Of a DNA stretch of 64,000 bases, positions 28,525 through 38,926 are shown piece after piece (the stretch's first letter is position 1; every line of letters starts with the position of its first letter). Source of the DNA: Nemania diffusa (lineage: Eukaryota > Ascomycota > Sordariomycetes > Xylariales > Xylariaceae); contig JBBPUQ010000006.1 of the NCBI GenBank assembly GCA_038501195.1, forward strand, positions 4,402,001 through 4,466,000, read 5' to 3'. The notes beneath the pieces are model-generated. The model did no database searches. It was not told the DNA's origin and worked only from the letters and a program-made list of their open reading frames with translations. The position numbers and the translations under genes are program-made.

Positions 28525-29884
28525 TAATTTAATAAATTATTATTATATATAATATATATTGTTAATATTATAAAAATATTAATAATATTGTTTTTTTTTA
28601 TTATAATTATAAAACTAGTTTGTTTTTATATTAGCTAATTTAACAATATATATATAATTTTATAAATACTTTATTTGTAGTTATTTAGTTAATTATTAAA
28701 TTAAAAAATTAATTATTAACTAAAAACACAAAAGTTTAATTTTGCTATAAAATATCAAATTATAAACTATAATATATAAGTATATATAAAGTCGGCTTAA
28801 AAATTAACATTTAAAATTATAAATTATTTATATTTTGTTTTATTAATTTAAAAAACATATTATATATAATATATATTGTTAACATTACAAAAGTATTAAT
28901 AACGTTGTTTTTTTTTTATTATAATTATAAACTCGGTTTATTTTTATATTAACTAGTTTAACAATATATATATAATTTTATAAATACTTTATTTATAATA
29001 ATTTAACTAATTATTAAACTATAAAATTAATTATTAACTAAAAGTGCAAAAATTTAATTTTATTATAAAAAAATCAAATTATAAACTGTAATATATAAAT
29101 ATATAAAAAGTTAGTTTAAAAATTAACACTTAATATTATAAATCGCTTACATTTTATTTAATTAATTTAAAAAATATATTATATATAATATATATTGTTA
29201 ATATTATAGAAATATTAACAGCGTTGTTTTTTTTTTATTATAATTATAAGCCTGGTTTGCTTTTGTATTAGCTAGCTTAACAATATATATATAATTTTAC
29301 AAGTATTTTATTTGCAATAATTTAGCTAATTATTAAACTATAGAATTAATTATTAACTAAAAGTACAAAAGTTTGATTTTGTTATAAAAAATTAAATTAT
29401 AAACTATAATATATAAATATATAAAAAATCAGTTTAAAAATTAACACTTAATATTATAAATCATTTATACTTTATTTAGTTAATTTAAAAAATATATTAT
29501 ATATAATATATATTGTTAATATTATAAAAGTGTTAACAGCGTTGTTTTTTTTTTATTATAATTATAAACTTAGTTTGTTTTTATATTAATTAATTTAACA
29601 ATATATATATAATTTTATAAATACTTTGTTTATAATAATTTAGCTAATTATTAAGCTATAAAATTAATTATTAATTAAAAGCGCAAAAGTTTAATTTTGT
29701 TATAAAAAATCAAATTATAAACTACAGTATATAAATATATAAAAAATCGGTTTAAAAATTAACATCTAGTATTATAAATCACTTATATTTTGTTTAACTA
29801 ATTTAAAAAATATGTTATATATAATATATATTATTAATATTACAAAAGTATTAATAGCGCCGTTTTTTCTTTGTTATAATTATT
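28525..29884. repeat. Tandem array of about 318-bp units
   Basis: The word 'tatatattgtta' and the unit around it recur with the G at 28561, 28878, 29197 and 29515; a fifth, mutated copy falls at 29833. Spacings are 317, 319, 318 and 318 bp, so there are four units plus a truncated fifth of about 50 bp. Each unit carries a T run, then 'attataattata', a GTTT-containing segment, 'aacaatatatatataatttt', and a closing word ending in 'aatttaaaaa'. Units differ almost only by C/T and G/A changes, for example 'aactagtttg', 'aactcggttt' and 'gcctggtttg' at the same place. It looks like satellite DNA hit separately by RIP. It abuts truncated W2 on the right. No protein is encoded. Confidence 0.85.
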
Positions 29885-32800
29885 ATAGTTAATATTTTAT
29901 AATAAATTAATTATTATATAAAAAATAATATAACTATATTATAAAAGTTTATTTAAAATTTTTAAACTATTAAAACAAATTAATTTAAATTAAAACTTTA
30001 ATTTTTCTTTATTAATAAATTAATAAAAATATTAAATATTAAATAAACATTATTATTAATAAAATATTATAAATTTATAAAATAAACTAAAATTATTATT
30101 AAATATTTAAATTAATAATTGTGTTTTTTTTATAATTATTATTAAAATAATTAAATAAATATATTGTTAATAATAAATTTTACTATTATATTATTACTAT
30201 ATAATTTAATAAAATTATAATTATATAAATTTTTATTTAAATTTTTAATATTTAATTATTATAATTAAAAAAATTAAATATAAAAATTTATAAACTTATT
30301 TTTAATTAAATAATTAAATTAAAAAAAAACTTAATAAAACATTAATATTATTAAATAATATATAAAAACAATATAAACAATAGTTAAATAAATTTAAAAA
30401 AAAATAATATATTAAAAAAATTAACATTAGTAAAAATTTAACTTTAAAATAAATAATTATATATTTATTATAAAAAAACAATAGTTTTAAATTATTAATA
30501 AATTTTTTAATAAATTAAACTATTTTTTTTATTTAATAATATTTTAAACTTTTTAAATAAATTAATTTTATTATTTTTTAATTAAAAGTTTTAAATAATT
30601 AATAATTAATAAATTTATATTATATTAATTAAATATAAAAGTTTTTAAACAATTTTTTATTAAAACAATAAATAAAATAAATTTTTTTATAAAAAAAAAT
30701 AAAAATAAAAAATAAAAGAAATATATATTTTATAATATTAAATTAATTAAAAAAAATAAAATTTTAACAATTAATATTTTTTATAAATAATTTTAAAAAT
30801 TTAATTAAAATGTTATTAATATTTTATAAAATAAATTTTAAAATAATAAAACTTTTAAAATAATTAAAAAAATAATTATAAATAATAATAAAAAATAAAT
30901 TTTTAAAAATATATAAAAATAATAATATATTAAAAAAGCATTTTATAAAAATAATTAAAAAATTATAAAAAAAAAACATAAATATAAATATAATTATAAA
31001 TAAAGTTATTATAATTTTATAATAATTATTTATAAAAAAGTTTTATATAGTTTAATAAAATAAAAATTTATAATATAATAATATTAAAATAAATATTTAA
31101 AATAATTTCTTTTTATTAAAATATAATAATAAATTTAAATTTTTAAAATATTAATTTTAAAACAAAATTTTTTTAATAATAAAAATAATTATAATTAAAT
31201 AATTAAATTAAATAACATTTAAAATAATATTTATAACTTAAATAAAACTTTTAATTTATATAAATTAAATTTAAAATAGTTTTTTTTTCTTTTTTTATAA
31301 TTAATATATAAATAATATTTTATTTATAAATTTTGTTTTATTTAAATTTATGAATTATAATATTATATATATTACTTTTTAATAAATTATTAATATTAAC
31401 TAATAATAAAATAATAACAAAACTATTTTTATTTTAAAAATAAATTAATAAAATTTAAATTAATTATATTAAATTAATATATATATATTAAAACTTTTTT
31501 TATTAATAATAAAATAATTTTTTATTTTATATTTTTATTAGTTTTTTTTTATTTTAAATAAAAATTATAAAACAGTTATAAATTATTTTTTTTATTTTAA
31601 TTTATTATATTTTAATTATAATATAATATATTTATATAATTAACATTAATATTAAAAAGTTTTTTAATTATATTATAATTTTTATTAAAGTTTTTAATAT
31701 AAAATAATATATTTTTTACTTTTAAATTAATTATTTAATATAATAAAACTATATATTATTTAAAATATAATAATTTCAAAATTTATATTTGTTATATTTT
31801 ATTAAAATTAAAAGTTAATAATATTAATATAAAAAAATAAATTAAACATAATAAAACAATTAATTAAATAAAAAACTTATAAATTAATATTGTTATATTT
31901 TAATATAATTTTTAATTAAAAAAAAAAATATAGTAGTTATTAATTATTAAAAAAAAAAATAAAAAAAAAACAAAAAAAAAACAAATTTATTAAATTAAAT
32001 TAAATTATAAACTTTTATAATAAAAATAAATTTTTAATATATTTTAATTATTTATATTATATATTAAAATAATATAAAAATAATAAAAAAAAAAAAAAAA
32101 AAAAAAAAAAAACTTTTTTATAAATAAAAAAATATAACTAAACTTGTTTATAAAACTTATATATAAAAAATAATTTTTTTTAATTTTTATATAAAATATA
32201 AATAATATATAAATATAAAATAAACAAATATAAAAAAAAAAAAAAAAGATTTATTTTTAATATATATATAAAAATTATAAAAATTTTTAATTAAATAAAA
32301 AATATACTATTATTATTAATAAAAAAAAATAAAAATAAAATTTTAAATGATTTATTTTAAAATATAAAAAAAACTAAAAGTTATAAAATTTATTTTTATT
32401 TAAAAAAACTAAAAAAAAAAACACTAAAGTAAAAAAAAAAAAAAAAAAAAAAACATAAAAAATCAAAATAATATTATTTAATTTAATAAAAAAAAATCAA
32501 AATATATATAAAAAAAAAAAAAAAAAAAAACTATATAAAAATAAAATATAAATTATATATTATAAAGCTAATATAAATAAAAAAAAAAAAAAAATTTAAT
32601 AAATATAGTTTTAAAAAAAAATATAAAAATAAAAAAAAAATAAAAAATAAAAAAAAATAAAAAAAAATAAAAAAAATAAAAAAAAACACTTTTATATAAT
32701 ATTATTAAAGTAATAAAAAATAACAAATAAATTAACATTTTATATATTTTAAAATAATTTAAAAAAATAATAACTATAAATAAAATTAAAAAATATATAA

Positions 32801-33261
32801 AAAATTAATTATTTATTAATAAAAAAAACATTAAAAAAAAACTAAAAAATAATAATATAAATATATTAAAAAATAATAAATTATATTAAAAAACAATATT
32901 ATAAATAAATAATTAAAAAATAATAAAAATATTATTAAATAAAAATATTTTTTATAAATTTTATAATATAATTAAATTTAAATATTATTTATATTATTTT
33001 TAAAAAAATATTAAAAAAAAATAAAGTTATTTTTAAAATATTTTATATTAAAAACTTAAAAAAAAACAAATATTATAAATTATATAAACTATTAAATTTA
33101 ATTTATAAATATAATTTTAAATAATTATTAAAACTATATTAATTATATATATTAAGCTATTTAGCTATTTTAAAATATAATATATATATTAAAAAAACTT
33201 TTTTTTTTAATTAAATTATAAACAATATATATTTATAGCTATTAAACTTTAATTTATTACA
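29885..33261 (-). mobile_element. Truncated LTR retrotransposon W2
   Basis: A minus-strand copy of W: its terminal LTR is at 33071-33261, and the interior runs leftwards, matching W1 from 20868 to about 24030 in reverse. It is cut at the tandem array, so roughly 4 kb of interior and the other LTR are missing. A runs at about 32083-32111, 32429-32453 and 32506-32530 mirror the T runs of W1. No 5-bp target duplication is visible at 33262, which fits a truncated element. No open frame. Confidence 0.7.
33071..33261 (-). repeat. W2 LTR
   Basis: This 191-bp LTR, read on the minus strand, begins TGTAATAAATT at 33261 and ends in ataata at 33071. It keeps the TG start that both W1 LTRs have lost. It aligns along its full length with 20672-20867 and 27818-28016. 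Confidence 0.8.
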
Positions 33262-33453
33262 ATTATAATATAAAAAATATTATTTAAAATAACTTTTTTA
33301 AAAAGAATATATTAAATTTAAACTTTATATTTTAAAACTTTTATATAAATTTAAAAATTATTTATAAAATGTTTATATATATAATTATTAAATTATATAA
33401 ATAATAGTTTATAATTATTAATGCAATAGTTAAAATTAGCTAATAAAAAAAAA
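33262..33453. other. AT-rich edge of the transposon block
   Basis: Last extremely AT-rich stretch before the gene island. It has no gene and no target duplication matching the W2 end. Confidence 0.5.
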
Positions 33454-33579
33454 TCTATTAATTAAATGCCTCACATATACATTTAACTAATACAACAACA
33501 ATATTAAAGCCCTATACTTATTATTAAAGCCTTAGGCCTACTATTGAAGAAATCACTTGCAAAAGCACCAAATCTGACA
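33454..33579. repeat. Island-border direct repeat, copy 1
   Basis: It begins tctattaattaaatgcc and ends aaatctgaca, repeating 33739-33875 some 285 bp later. Inside it, 'tattaaag' or 'tattgaag' recurs at 33502, 33522 and 33542, an exact 20-bp period. This copy shows C-to-T and G-to-A changes relative to the other, so it is partly RIP-mutated: a transition zone between the AT block and normal DNA. Confidence 0.75.
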
Positions 33580-33590
33580 ATTTGGGCCTT

Positions 33591-33650
33591 GTGCCTTAAG
33601 ATCACTATACGTGCCCTAGGATCAATATAAGAGCCTAAGGATCACTTGTG
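33591..33650. repeat. Three 20-bp tandem units
   Basis: Three consecutive 20-bp units begin gtgccttaagatca (33591), gtgccctaggatca (33611) and gagcctaaggatca (33631). They continue the 20-bp periodicity of the flanking repeat. The unit contains a near-palindromic cctagg or ccttaag centre. Function unknown; it may be a minisatellite or part of a non-autonomous element. Confidence 0.7.
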
Positions 33651-33738
33651 GAGTGCTTGCTTACGCGTTCACCTGTTTATATAAATAGTGGCTTATAGTG
33701 GCTAGTGTAGTCGCTGAAATCGGCTATATAGGAGGAAT

Positions 33739-33875
33739 CTGTTAACTAAATGCCTCACACACACACACTTAACCAATACAACAACAATATTGAAGCCCTA
33801 CACCTATTATTGAAGCCTTCCGCTTACTATTGAAGAGATCGCTAAGGCAATACTGCAAAAGCACCAAATCTGACA
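33739..33875. repeat. Island-border direct repeat, copy 2
   Basis: It begins tctgttaactaaatgcc and ends aaatctgaca. It includes a short CA run (about 33757-33769) and 'tattgaag' at 33788, 33808 and 33828, again with a 20-bp period. It is less mutated than copy 1 and retains TGTTAAC where copy 1 has TATTAAT. It lies just beyond the 3' end of the DUF6594 gene and contains no frame of its own. Confidence 0.75.
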
Positions 33876-33890
33876 TTAGACTCGTACAGA

Positions 33891-33915
33891 GATCCTAGGG
33901 CACAGGGCCCAAATC
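33891..33915 (-). repeat. Inverted copy of the 33578-33603 segment
   Basis: The complement of this 25-bp segment (gatttgggccctgtgcc, then ctaggatc) matches 33578-33603 (caatttgggccttgtgcc, then ttaagatc), giving inverted arms about 290 bp apart. With the direct repeats this makes a compact composite repeat next to the gene. Confidence 0.6.
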
Positions 33916-33958
33916 CAACAGCAGTCCCACCTTTCGCCCAAGATTCAACTCTTCTAGC

Positions 33959-33964
33959 TTTAAT
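33959..33964 (-). promoter_or_regulatory. Possible poly(A) signal ATTAAA of the DUF6594 gene
   Basis: ATTAAA on the minus strand, about 22 nt after the stop codon. It is a common variant of AATAAA. Short motifs like this occur by chance, so this is only a candidate. Confidence 0.25.
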
Positions 33965-33986
33965 ATCATATCCACTTCATCTGATC

Positions 33987-35005
33987 CTACATACCCCCCC
34001 CTCCAAACTGTAAAAATACCATCAATACAGCAGCGTACCTAGCGGTCGGTTAGTCTTCTCTACTAAGGGGACCGGAGGGGCACGTACGCGGCCGTGGCGC
34101 CTAGTGCTTCAAATGGTTTTGTGACCATTGCAAAAGATAGTATGATTAGAAATGTTGCGACGAATACAGTGATTACTCCCAGCTTGAGCGCGGATCTCTC
34201 CAATGCGTATAGAATCCACAAAGGGACAAGGAGCAAGATTGCGCCCAAGCCCACGATGAGCCCTGAAGCGAATGTATTCATTCGCTTGTCTGAGTAATAA
34301 GACACCCAGTCGCCCTCGTCAATCCTGGCACCTTGGCTCTCCTCTCTCCAGATAGAAAGCGTTCGCAGCCGACGAGACTTGTCGATCCATCTTCTGAGAG
34401 GCGCCTTGTCCTTCTGGATGACACCAAAGAGATCGCCGTCGTGCTCTAGGTACTTCCACTCTTCTGGCAAGATCGCCGCAGAGTCGTGATTATGATGCCA
34501 ATTACGTAAAGACCGGATATCTTGCCTACGCGCCTTTGGAAACTTCTTCATCTCTACTTGCTGTAAGACGAATTTATCTTCTCGCATAATTATCATTAGC
34601 CCAAAACCGAAGTAGGAGTAGAATATTAAACTCACTATATTTCAGTATTCGCTGTCGAATTTTATTCAATAGAGCATTTCGCCTAGGTAGGTCTTGTCGG
34701 AACGACCCATTGTGGACATCTTCTGATTCCTTTTTCCCAGTTCTCTCATCTATTTCGGCTAGCTCACTCTCGAGTACAGCAATCTCGTCCTGGAGAAGCA
34801 GTGCTATACGGATGTTGAGCGAATTGAACCGCCTCAGGATGAAGAAATCGTCTTCGGAGGCTATGAAGTCCGTGTAACCGCGGTAGCCGACATATTTCCA
34901 CGGTTTGCGCTCAATGTCGTGTCTCGTTACGATATTTTTGGGATCTACATTTGTGACAGAAATGAATCGTGTACCTAACTCCGTTGTTGAGGAACCCTCC
35001 GTCAT
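33987..35005 (-). CDS. DUF6594-family integral membrane protein (3 exons, 304 aa)
   Basis: Exons are 35005-34636, 34580-34088 and 34038-33987 (915 nt in all). The ATG at 35005 has A at -3; a frame opening 30 nt further upstream would need TTG, and a stop lies just before it. The N-terminal half carries the family hallmark KPWKYVGYRGYTDFI (about residues 34-48), then DDFFILRRF and a predicted coiled helix LQDEIAVLESEL. RSLRNW follows at about 146. The C-terminal part has three membrane segments (about 227-248, 257-276, 283-300), the last reading TAAYAAVLMVFL, the usual end of this fungal family. Splicing of the second intron is needed to obtain that last segment. DUF6594 proteins are membrane proteins of unknown function found in filamentous ascomycetes. 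It is divergent with the 549-aa gene and probably shares its promoter region. The frame is intact, with no RIP damage. Confidence 0.9.
34039..34087 (-). other. Intron 2 of the DUF6594 gene (49 nt)
   Basis: Donor GTACGT at 34087, branch-like GACTAAC at about 34054-34048, acceptor CGCTAG ending at 34039. Without splicing the frame would stop early as ...AAYVPLRSP and lack the third membrane segment. Spliced, it restores the family's TAAYAAVL ending and stops at 33987. The product supports the intron; transcript data would confirm it. Confidence 0.85.
34581..34635 (-). other. Intron 1 of the DUF6594 gene (55 nt)
   Basis: Perfect donor GTGAGT at 34635, branch-like GCTAAT at about 34600-34595, acceptor GCGAG ending at 34581. 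Splicing joins ...QRILKY to KDKFVLQQ, matching the family's continuous helix at this place. An alternative acceptor 3 nt downstream (AAG) would change the junction residues (Asn in place of Lys-Asp) and remove one residue. Confidence 0.88.
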
Positions 35006-35405
35006 GTTTAGTATCTGATTCCCGGGTATGGACAAATAACTATATAATCAGTTAGGCTCTGAAAGGATTTTGAATGGCACGATGAGTAGGTACTCGGAAG
35101 CGGATATATTAGTCGCCGATGGAGCCAGTCATGGGTTAGCTATGGTTGCATCACAGCTCCGGCACAGCCCGAAAGCCGCTGGGCGAAATGCGTTAGGCGT
35201 TCTCGCGATCCCAAATAATATGCAGAATCCCCTCTCTGACTCTCGACCTCTCTTGATCTTCTTCTTCATTATCATTCATTACGATACTCAATAGTCTAAT
35301 ACGTTTGAGGCGGAGTGTTGCAGTCACGATTCCCGCATAACACTATTACCAGCGACAGAATATAGCACCAGAGTGTACAGTTAACCCAAGCCACGAGGCA
35401 GCAGA
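35006..35405. promoter_or_regulatory. Shared intergenic region of two divergent genes
   Basis: 400 bp between the two start codons, of normal base composition. It must hold both 5' untranslated regions and promoters. Next to the DUF6594 start lies 'aactatataatcag' (about 35038-35051), which could serve as a TATA-like element. No specific operator or long palindrome was recognised. A short plus-strand frame inside it (35082-35294) is not considered a gene. Confidence 0.5.
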
Positions 35406-37055
35406 ATGGGACCTAATCCAAGGGAACGCGAAAATCACGTCCTAAAAGATCCCAACGAGCTCAAAAAGACTGAAAGATTCCTCTCCGACGTTTCACGACA
35501 TAATGATATACTTTCCCCATTTAACCGTGAATATCGCGAACACGCTGGAGAAGTGAGACGCCGAGATGATCGAACCATGAGAGCAGAGCCTCCTCCACCT
35601 CATCATTCCGCAGACGGAACAGTATGTCAGACCAAACCAAATCTAGTTCGAAAGAGACAAACCAACGGGTTTGATGGGGACGATAGCAGCGACTCCGAGC
35701 GCGATAACTTTAGAAGCAATTTCGGGAGGGGGGACGCTGGTGCCCCTAGGCGGAAGAAGAATCAACCATTTTTAACGCCCAGCAGTGACCATGAGGTCAA
35801 GCCCACGCCTAGCGTGGCGGGACCCTCCACATCAATATCGTTCACCCCGGAGGAAGAACAACGCATACAATTGCACCGCCAGATAACGCGTCAGCAGAAA
35901 GCTGGTGAAGATCGTTGGCAGAGATTACTGGGGGCTCGTGAGATCAATAAGAACAATAGTAGCCGGCGCAAGAACCAGTTACTTTTGCTAGTCGCTAATG
36001 CGGTAGAATCTGGCGAGCTTATATCCGATGGCCCTGAGGCTACACGGATTGACAGAAGATGGCCAAATCCCGCCGTCTTCCATCTCCAACAATGCCAGAT
36101 GCGCCAATATCTCGATGAAGCCCTGTTCCGCGATACCGCAGACTTAGATATATTGAACGATAAAAACTACCTGTCAAAAGGAATTTCTCAAAATGACCTC
36201 CTTACAGACACCATCGAACAAGCCGAAAGGGATTTTGTCACCTGGTGGGGACAATTCGTTACACCCGATGAGCCCACTGTATTAGCAACTGTCAAGAGTT
36301 TATGGACAAAACCAATGTTGGTGAACGCGTGTATAACAGACCCCCACAAAGGTTGCGTTACAGCCTTCAGACTTGACCCATTTGCTGCCACATACGAGAA
36401 ACGGATCTTAGATCGGCTTGGCTTCTTGCGCACTTATTGCCCTCTCCGTGGCATGGAATCAGTGGTCATGGTCAGAATGTCCCGTGGGACACATAACGAG
36501 TCACGCTACCTGGAAACTATCGCGATGATCTCTAAGTCTCGACAGAATAATGGCCTGACTCGTGAATACATTAATTGGGTGTGCAGTGGCTGTGCTCCAG
36601 ATTTGGTTGAAGTCTGTTGCCAGCGAAGGCTTCAACAAATTCGAGGCAGCAGGATAAGAGAATTTCTAGGGCCAGGTTCCACATCACAAGTGTTTTGCAA
36701 AGATATCGATAGCCATGGTACCCTATCGCTACTTCTTTTTAAAGGCGGGCTGCCAGTTTCCATCAAACCCGTCTCACTCCCCGACGAGGAACGGTTGGGG
36801 TGGTACCGTACAACACATCAAGAGTCTAAATTGATTTATAACGCTGTAACTCTAAAAAGTTCGGAAGTTCGAACGAGCGAGTCGACAATCTTTTATCGTT
36901 ATGAATTCGATGAAGGGCTTGGGCGTTATTTCAAAGTCGACATAGATGGACAAATTCTCGGGCTGTGGACTTCACGATGTGATGCCAATTTTGATAGAAA
37001 AGATGGCGTGGTAGATGTGATGAAGCTGCACATATCTAAGGACGCGAGGGATTAG
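35406..37055 (+). CDS. Hypothetical protein, 549 aa, no recognised family
   Basis: Intronless frame; its ATG has A at -3. I do not recognise the family. Residues 1-150 look disordered and charged, with basic clusters RRR at about 51 and RRKK at about 115-118 that could act as nuclear localisation signals, and a Pro/His run near 62-67. Residues about 147-200 are rich in Glu, Gln, Arg and Lys and likely helical (EEEQRIQLHRQITRQQ). Residues about 215-549 look like a folded domain with WWGQF near 280, CSGCAP near 393 and CC at 404-405, and a C-terminal beta-rich part (STIFYRYEF, RYFKVDIDGQILGLW). The paired cysteines could bind metal, but spacing fits no zinc finger I know. No signal peptide or membrane segment. 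Normal codon use and no internal stop argue it is, or recently was, functional. It may be lineage-specific; a captured transposon gene is possible but unsupported. Confidence 0.8.
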   Translation: MGPNPRERENHVLKDPNELKKTERFLSDVSRHNDILSPFNREYREHAGEVRRRDDRTMRAEPPPPHHSADGTVCQTKPNLVRKRQTNGFDGDDSSDSERDNFRSNFGRGDAGAPRRKKNQPFLTPSSDHEVKPTPSVAGPSTSISFTPEEEQRIQLHRQITRQQKAGEDRWQRLLGAREINKNNSSRRKNQLLLLVANAVESGELISDGPEATRIDRRWPNPAVFHLQQCQMRQYLDEALFRDTADLDILNDKNYLSKGISQNDLLTDTIEQAERDFVTWWGQFVTPDEPTVLATVKSLWTKPMLVNACITDPHKGCVTAFRLDPFAATYEKRILDRLGFLRTYCPLRGMESVVMVRMSRGTHNESRYLETIAMISKSRQNNGLTREYINWVCSGCAPDLVEVCCQRRLQQIRGSRIREFLGPGSTSQVFCKDIDSHGTLSLLLFKGGLPVSIKPVSLPDEERLGWYRTTHQESKLIYNAVTLKSSEVRTSESTIFYRYEFDEGLGRYFKVDIDGQILGLWTSRCDANFDRKDGVVDVMKLHISKDARD

Positions 37056-37096
37056 AGTTAGAACTATGCTGAGCTTAACACTACTAGAAAAAGTCA

Positions 37097-37102
37097 AATA
37101 AA
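37097..37102 (+). promoter_or_regulatory. Candidate poly(A) signal AATAAA
   Basis: AATAAA 42 nt after the stop codon of the 549-aa gene, inside the last normal-composition DNA before the AT block. Position and sequence fit a polyadenylation signal, but a chance occurrence is possible. Confidence 0.4.
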
Positions 37103-37109
37103 CGGCTTT

Positions 37110-38613
37110 TAACATGTGTTGTTTAAATTATAAAAGAAGGGAATTTATAATGTTAAATCAAAAAGGCTATTTTAATTTTGAATAAATTTTTTTTTTTTTT
37201 AAAAAGAAGAAAATGTGAAAAATAAAAAAGTTTATATTATAACAAATATAATTTAATTATTTAATAATTAAAATGTAATTATAAATTAAATTTATAAATG
37301 ATATAACTATAATATAAGCTAAGTTTATAAAGGTATTATTAATAAATTAATAAATTTAAATAATAAAAAATATTGTTAAATTAAAGCTTTTATTTAAAAA
37401 AAAACACTTAATTTATTAAATATAAATATTATATATAATTATAAAAAAAATTAAAATTAAAAACTTTTAATTATAATTAATTTAAAATATTTAAAATATA
37501 ATATAATAAATTATAAATAAAAATTAACTTTAATAAAAATAATAATAAAATAGAATATATTTAATAAATATTATAATTAATATATTATAAAATAATATAT
37601 AATTATATATTTATTTATTTATATATATTAAAATAAATATATATATATATAAATTTATAATTATATTAATTTAAATATTTTTACTATAGTTTTTTATAAA
37701 ATAATATTTTAAATTATAAAACTTTTAATTAAAATATTAAAATGTGTTTTTTTTTAAGCTATATTATATAAAAAATTTATAAATAAAAAAAAATAATAAA
37801 TGTTAAAAAACTTTTTTATAAAAAAATTATTTATATATATAATAATTTAAAATAATAATAAAAAAAGTTATTTATTAAATTATATAATAAAACTATTTAA
37901 TTTATTTAAATAATTAAATTAATATTAATTAATTATTATAATTGTTTTTTAAAAAAAATAACTTTTTTTTAAATTATATAAATTAAATATATAAATTTTA
38001 ATAAATTATTATTTTATATAAAAAGAATTATTTTAAATATTTATTATATTATTAATTATTAAGTTTTTTTTAAATTATAATATAATTTTTTATATATTAA
38101 TATTATTATTTCTTTTTAATATTTAATTTTAAATATATTTTTTATATATTTTTGCTTTTTTTATAAAATTAATAAATTATTATTTTTATATTCTTTATTT
38201 AATAATATTATGTTAAATTATACATAATTAATTATTTAATTTCAATAAATGTTTAATTATATATAAATTATAATTATAAAAAACTTTTTAATAATATAAC
38301 ATAATTTATTATAAATAGTTTTATTTTTTTTAATTGATTTAATATTATAATGTTTAATAATAAAAAATAATTATATTTATTTTTTTTATTTTAATTTTTT
38401 AATTATTTTTAAAGTTAAATATTTTATTTTTAAAAATAATGTTTTTTTAATTTATTAATAAATTATTAAAATATTTTATAATTTAATAATATAATATTAA
38501 TTATTTATTTTTATAAAAATAAAACTTTTATATAAATATATTATTAAATATTTAAATTTATTTAAAAGTTTATTAATTATTTAAAGTTTTAATTTTTTTA
38601 ATATAAATATATA
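37110..38613. other. AT-rich stretch without genes
   Basis: Base composition falls away within about 100 bp of the gene. A mildly mutated edge (about 37103-37220) still contains words such as 'aagaaaatgtgaaaaa'. A segment near 37690-37750 recurs near 3727-3800. No LTR, RNA gene or open frame. The last five bases (ATTAT, 38614-38618) are the target duplication of X2. Confidence 0.5.
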
Positions 38614-38618
38614 ATTAT

Positions 38619-38926
38619 TATTAAACTAATAATTTAACAAGATTTATATATATATACTAAGTATATATAACTAGGATTTAAACTAAGATTTTTATTAAAT
38701 AACTAAATAAATAAAAAATATAAAAACTTATTAAGATTTATAAAACTTATAAGTTATATATATATATATATATAAATAACTTATATATAATGTTTTTACT
38801 TATATTTTCTTTTATAAAATATATATATAAATTAATATAAAACTTTGAGATTTAAAAACAAACTTTAAACTTTATAAATTAGTTTAAATTTTTATATATA
38901 TATATATATATAAAGTTTTATTAATA
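38619..38926. repeat. X2 left LTR
   Basis: 308 bp. It keeps words lost elsewhere, such as 'aacaagattt', 'actaggattt' and 'actttgagat'. Aligned with the other three X LTRs, the differences are transitions. Confidence 0.85.

Noticed and set aside
1..33450. Mitochondrial or apicomplexan origin for the AT-rich DNA
   Set aside because: No rRNA, tRNA or mitochondrial protein genes were seen. The DNA consists of LTR elements with target duplications and transition-only differences, and it is joined to a fungal nuclear gene.
34094..34297. Plus-strand frame opposite the DUF6594 gene
   Set aside because: Antisense shadow of exon 2; the minus strand has clear family motifs.
35082..35294. Plus-strand frame of about 70 codons between the two genes
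   Set aside because: It lies in the shared promoter region, the longer version opens with TTG, there is no recognisable domain, and the length is expected by chance.
36188..36433. Minus-strand frame inside the 549-aa gene
   Set aside because: Antisense shadow with no independent support.
37079..37095. 'cactactagaaaaagtc' as a CACTA-type transposon end
   Set aside because: The resemblance is short, and no matching inverted end was found.
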